Shown here in pieces: positions 60,725 to 64,000 of a stretch of DNA of 64,000 bases. The position numbers and the translations under genes are program-made. The stretch covers positions 1-64,000 of the forward strand of contig NZ_NRSJ01000014.1 of NCBI RefSeq assembly GCF_016584085.1, read 5' to 3'. Position 1 is the stretch's first letter, and the number at the start of each line of letters is the position of its first letter. Source of the DNA: Halochromatium glycolicum. Its GTDB lineage: Bacteria > Pseudomonadota > Gammaproteobacteria > Chromatiales > Chromatiaceae. The notes below the pieces were generated by a model. The model saw nothing but the letters and a program-made list of their open reading frames with translations, was not told where the DNA came from and made no database searches.

Positions 60725-61257
60725 TGCCTGAACGGCCGGGCCTCCTGCCGATCTGGACGGTCCTCGCAGCGCTATCCTGGCTGCTGACCTCCTGCGCCGA
60801 CCCCGATCTGGCGCAGCTCGAGACCTATGCCACGCGCATCAAGGCGCGGGAGCCGGGACCGATCGAGCCCGTTCCCGAGATCCCGCCGGTGACGACCTAC
60901 GTCTACGATCCGGACGAGCGCCGCGATCCGTTTACGATGGATGATCAGTCAGCCGAGGTCGCGCAGCAGGGCCTGAACGGGCTGGCTCCGGACCCGACGC
61001 GGCGCAAGGAGCCTTTAGAGGCCTATTCCCTTGATGCGCTCCGGATGGTCGGTACGCTCGAGCAGGATCAGAGACGCTGGGCGTTGATCACGACGCCCGA
61101 CGGGCGACTGCATCGGGTGCAGGTTGGCAATTTTCTCGGCCGCAACAACGGAGAGATCGTCAAGATCAAGCCCGACCAGCTCGAGCTGACCGAGCTGGTC
61201 GAGGAGCAACCCGGTCAGTGGCAGCAACGCCAGGCATCGATGGCACTCAAAGACTAG
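60721..61257 (+). CDS. pilP: Type IV pilus lipoprotein PilP
   Basis: An inner-membrane lipoprotein that joins PilNO to the secretin PilQ. The 178-residue precursor has a signal peptide with lipobox LTSC near residue 22, a flexible proline-rich linker (about 40-100) and the C-terminal HR-type beta domain (RWALITTPDGRLHRVQVGNFLGRNNGEI). It is coupled to pilO. Confidence 0.94.
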   Translation: MMPERPGLLPIWTVLAALSWLLTSCADPDLAQLETYATRIKAREPGPIEPVPEIPPVTTYVYDPDERRDPFTMDDQSAEVAQQGLNGLAPDPTRRKEPLEAYSLDALRMVGTLEQDQRRWALITTPDGRLHRVQVGNFLGRNNGEIVKIKPDQLELTELVEEQPGQWQQRQASMALKD

Positions 61258-61262
61258 GGGCA

Positions 61263-63548
61263 ATGCTGATGATCCGACAATGCTCATGGCCCGCCTTATC
61301 GCGTAGTCGCCTTTGCTCGAAGCTCCTTCGTTTGCTGGTCTTGATGAGCCTCACGGCGCCTTTTGCGTCAGCGGTCTTTGCGGCAAGCCTGGAGGATGTC
61401 GATTTCGTATCGCTGCCGGGCAACCAGGTCGAGATCAAGCTCGGTTTTTCGGACGCGCCAGCAAGACCAAGCGATTTCGCGACCGAGAATCCAGCCCGAA
61501 TCGCCATTGACTTCCCGAATGCGACCAGCCGTCTGGGGCGCAAGCCGATCCCGATCGGGGTTGGTCCAGCGCAGAGCCTCGTCGCGATCGAGGCGAGCGA
61601 TCGAACCCGGGTGGTCATCAATCTGAATCAGAGCGTTCCCTATTCCCTCGAGACCCGCGGCAACCAGGTCAGCGTCGCATTGAATCCTGGCCCGAGGACG
61701 GCACCGTCACGATCGCGCGCGCTCTTGGGGTCAGAACGCACTGCTCAAGCGGTAACAAGGGTGCGCGGTGGTGCCCTCAAGGATATCGATTTTCGCCGTG
61801 GCTCGGAAGGTGAGGGGCGTGTGATCATCAACTTGCCGTCGTCTGATACCCGCGTCAATGTCGCAGAGGAGGGGCGCGATGTCGTGGTCGGGATCGCCGA
61901 CACGCGGTTGCCGCAGCGCCTGCTTCGGCGTCTCGATGTGGTCGATTTCGGCACGCCAGTCGTCGCTGTCGAGTCGCGGCCCGAGGGTGATGATGTCAGG
62001 GTCGATATCCAGACAGCCGCTGAGTTCGATTATCTCGCCTATCAGACCGGTAATCTGTTCACGATCGAATTCCGTGCGCTCACGCCGGCCAAAAAGGAAC
62101 AGCTCGAGCGCGAGAAGATTGTCTTCTCCGGGGACCGACTCTCGCTGAACTTTCAGGACATCGAGGTCCGAGCGGTGCTGCAGATGATCGCTGATTTCAC
62201 CGGCCTGAACCTGGTTGCAAGCGATACGGTACAGGGCGGTATTACGCTGCGACTCAAGAATGTGCCCTGGGATCAGGCGCTCGACATCATCCTGAAGACC
62301 AAAGGGCTGGCGATGCGCCGCACCGGGAATGTGATCATGGTCGCGCCGGCTGAAGAGCTGGCTGGGAGGGAGCGGCTTCAGCTCGAGTCGCGGCAGAAGA
62401 TTCAGGAGCTAGCGCCACTGCGCACTGAGTTTATCCAGATTAACTATGCAAAGGCAGAAGATATTGCTGAGATCTTGAAGGGATACCGAGACGAGGCCAG
62501 TGAAATTACCCAACTTGGAGATGGTGGTCCACTCCAGCTATTGGCTGGCGAACGGCAAGCTCCCATGTTGTCTGCTCGCGGTTCGGTTGCTTTCGACGAA
62601 CGAACGAATGCCATCATAGTTAATGAAACAGTTGAAAGACTGATGGCGATACGCGAGCTTATTGCCAAGCTGGATGTGCCTGTGCGGCAAGTGCTGATTG
62701 AGTCTCGGGTTGTGATTGCGAATAATAACTTTGCCCGAGATTTGGGTGTCCGCTTCGGCGTTAGTGGGTCAGTAGGACGGTCTGGAGACAATGAGCTGCT
62801 TGTCGGTGGCGGTGAGATCAATGATGGTGTTGGCCTTGGTCCCTATGGGTTTTTTGACATTGGCGAGTTTGGCGGGGATTCCCAAGGCGGACGATTCAAT
62901 GTGCCGTTGCAAAGGGGTGCCGGTAACGAGATTAGAAACGATGCTGGTGCGCCAAACCTCTGGGTGAATCTTCCAGCACCCGATCCTGCTGGTGCGGTGA
63001 ATTTCTTGCTTGGCAAGGTGGGCTCTCACTTGATCACATTGGAGTTGTCTGCGATGCAGCGGGAGGGAAGAGGTGAGATCATCTCGAGTCCGCGTGTCGT
63101 GACAGCAGATCAGACGCCAGCCGTGATCGAGGTCGGGCAGGATATCCCCGTCGTGACCCCCGCTACGGCCGAGCAGCCGGCGAGCGTTCGCTATGAGCCC
63201 GCAACATTGAAGCTTGATGTGACGCCTCATATTACCCCTGATGGGCGGGTGATTATGGATTTGAAGGTCAACAAGGACGAGGCTGATTTTACCTTTACCG
63301 TCGACGGCAACCCGTTACGGAATCGGCGGGCCGTCGAGACATCGGTGCTGGTGGATAACGGGGAGACGATCGTTCTTGGTGGGGTGTTCGAGGGGCAAAA
63401 GGATTTTTCAGTTGAAAAAGTGCCTTGGTTGGGCGATCTTCCTGTGGTCGGGAGACTTTTTAAGTCGACCTCGCGCTTGGAGTCGAATCAAGAGCTATTG
63501 ATCTTTGTCACTCCGAAGATTCTGAAATCGGATCTCGCTGTACGCTGA
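61263..63548 (+). CDS. pilQ: Type IV pilus outer-membrane secretin PilQ
   Basis: Forms the multimeric outer-membrane pore for the pilus. The 761-residue precursor has a signal peptide ending at VFA near residue 39, two AMIN domains (about 45-260) that bind peptidoglycan, N0/N1 domains (about 290-490), and the secretin pore (about 500-755) ending with ETIVLGGVFEGQK, VPWLGDLPVVGRLFKS and SNQELLIFVTPKI. The ATG at 61263 follows AGGGGC. Codons from about 62430 to 63060, and part of the last 300 bases, are clearly less GC-rich than the rest, which suggests a recombined segment. Confidence 0.96.
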   Translation: MLMIRQCSWPALSRSRLCSKLLRLLVLMSLTAPFASAVFAASLEDVDFVSLPGNQVEIKLGFSDAPARPSDFATENPARIAIDFPNATSRLGRKPIPIGVGPAQSLVAIEASDRTRVVINLNQSVPYSLETRGNQVSVALNPGPRTAPSRSRALLGSERTAQAVTRVRGGALKDIDFRRGSEGEGRVIINLPSSDTRVNVAEEGRDVVVGIADTRLPQRLLRRLDVVDFGTPVVAVESRPEGDDVRVDIQTAAEFDYLAYQTGNLFTIEFRALTPAKKEQLEREKIVFSGDRLSLNFQDIEVRAVLQMIADFTGLNLVASDTVQGGITLRLKNVPWDQALDIILKTKGLAMRRTGNVIMVAPAEELAGRERLQLESRQKIQELAPLRTEFIQINYAKAEDIAEILKGYRDEASEITQLGDGGPLQLLAGERQAPMLSARGSVAFDERTNAIIVNETVERLMAIRELIAKLDVPVRQVLIESRVVIANNNFARDLGVRFGVSGSVGRSGDNELLVGGGEINDGVGLGPYGFFDIGEFGGDSQGGRFNVPLQRGAGNEIRNDAGAPNLWVNLPAPDPAGAVNFLLGKVGSHLITLELSAMQREGRGEIISSPRVVTADQTPAVIEVGQDIPVVTPATAEQPASVRYEPATLKLDVTPHITPDGRVIMDLKVNKDEADFTFTVDGNPLRNRRAVETSVLVDNGETIVLGGVFEGQKDFSVEKVPWLGDLPVVGRLFKSTSRLESNQELLIFVTPKILKSDLAVR

Positions 63549-63635
63549 TCCCACATTCGCAAAGGGGCGTCTTAATCGGCGCTCGGTATCTTGTGCGCCT
63601 TGCCCGCAACGGGCAAATCTGGCATACCTAACGTT

Positions 63636-64000
63636 ATGATCAGACCACCGAACATCTTCCTCGTCGGCCCGATGGGCGCCGGCAAGAGCACCGTCGGCCG
63701 CCAGCTCGCTGAGGCGCTGGGCTACGAGTTCCGCGACAGCGATCAGGAGATCCAGCGCCGAACCGGCGTCGATATCCCGACCATCTTCGAATTCGAGGGC
63801 GAAGAGGGCTTCCGCAAGCGGGAGCGTAACGTCGTCGAGGAACTGGCGCAGGAGGACGGCATCGTGCTCGCGACCGGTGGGGGCGTCGTGCTCACGCCGG
63901 AGAACCGACAGCAGCTGGCCGCCCGCGGCTTCGTGATCTACCTGCATTGCAGCCCGGAGCAGCAATTCGCGCGCACTGCCCGCGACCGGAGCCGGCCGTT
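63636..64000 (+). CDS. aroK: Shikimate kinase I (partial, runs off the window)
   Basis: Phosphorylates shikimate in the aromatic amino-acid pathway. The first 121 residues are present: P-loop GPMGAGKST near residue 11, the DSDQEI shikimate site near 34, [10 protein letters not shown] near 54 and ATGGGVV near 78. It is the usual gene after pilQ in gammaproteobacteria, where aroB normally follows. Confidence 0.95.
   Translation, partial: MIRPPNIFLVGPMGAGKSTVGRQLAEALGYEFRDSDQEIQRRTGVDIPTIFEFEGEEGFRKRERNVVEELAQEDGIVLATGGGVVLTPENRQQLAARGFVIYLHCSPEQQFARTARDRSRP

Overview
The window is high-GC bacterial DNA with compact operons on both strands. The gene content points to a gammaproteobacterium, most likely of the purple sulfur (Chromatiales) type. 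Supporting signs are the sodB / grxD / rnt neighbourhood (also loosely clustered in E. coli), pilMNOPQ-aroK and pilBCD-coaE, a HupK-hypCDE maturation cluster, and a pyrophosphate-based energy cluster. No photosynthesis, sulfur, rRNA or tRNA gene is present, so the family is an inference.

Layout. (1) 71-9620 is an operon-like module with overlapping genes: an N6-adenine DNA methylase whose 5' end looks damaged, a two-domain specificity subunit, a 1755-residue protein joining a PD-(D/E)XK-like motif to a HerA/FtsK-type ATPase, a STAS + GHKL-ATPase fusion, and a small DUF4325-like protein. No HsdR is present, and I read this as a methylation-linked defence system. (2) 9929-19168 holds a small membrane protein, sodB, an asparagine-synthase-type amidotransferase, grxD, rnt, mlaA, a dnaE2 behind a consensus LexA box, and a small secreted protein. 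(3) 19522-25646 is the pilB-pilC-pilD-coaE operon. A 698-bp tandem duplication has made a chimeric pilB/NYN gene there. (4) 25796-33736 holds acs, an RsmC-like methyltransferase, hupK-hypC-hypD-hypE and a short-chain dehydrogenase. (5) 34159-43165 is a decayed defence island: frameshifted and deleted DISARM-like drmD/drmMI remnants, a broken Rpn nuclease, a broken YprA-like helicase and a UvrD-like scrap. An intact two-gene AAA-ATPase + putative nuclease module sits among them. (6) 43626-51395 is a pyrophosphate cluster: PPi-dependent phosphofructokinase, an unknown protein, two membrane pyrophosphatases of different cation class, and soluble pyrophosphatase. (7) 51472-57286 holds DUF1840, opgH, rpmE, malic enzyme and citrate synthase, followed by a 163-bp long palindrome. 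(8) 57621-64000 holds a nucleotidyltransferase-like gene, pilMNOPQ and the start of aroK.

How parts fit together: the two pil loci supply the type IV pilus motor, platform, peptidase, alignment complex and secretin. The pyrophosphate genes would couple PPi made in biosynthesis to ion pumping and to reversible glycolysis. Regions 1 and 5 are accessory. The best candidates for undescribed biology are the module at 71-9620 and the two-gene module at 38375-39984. All function calls come from reading motifs, and no database search was run.
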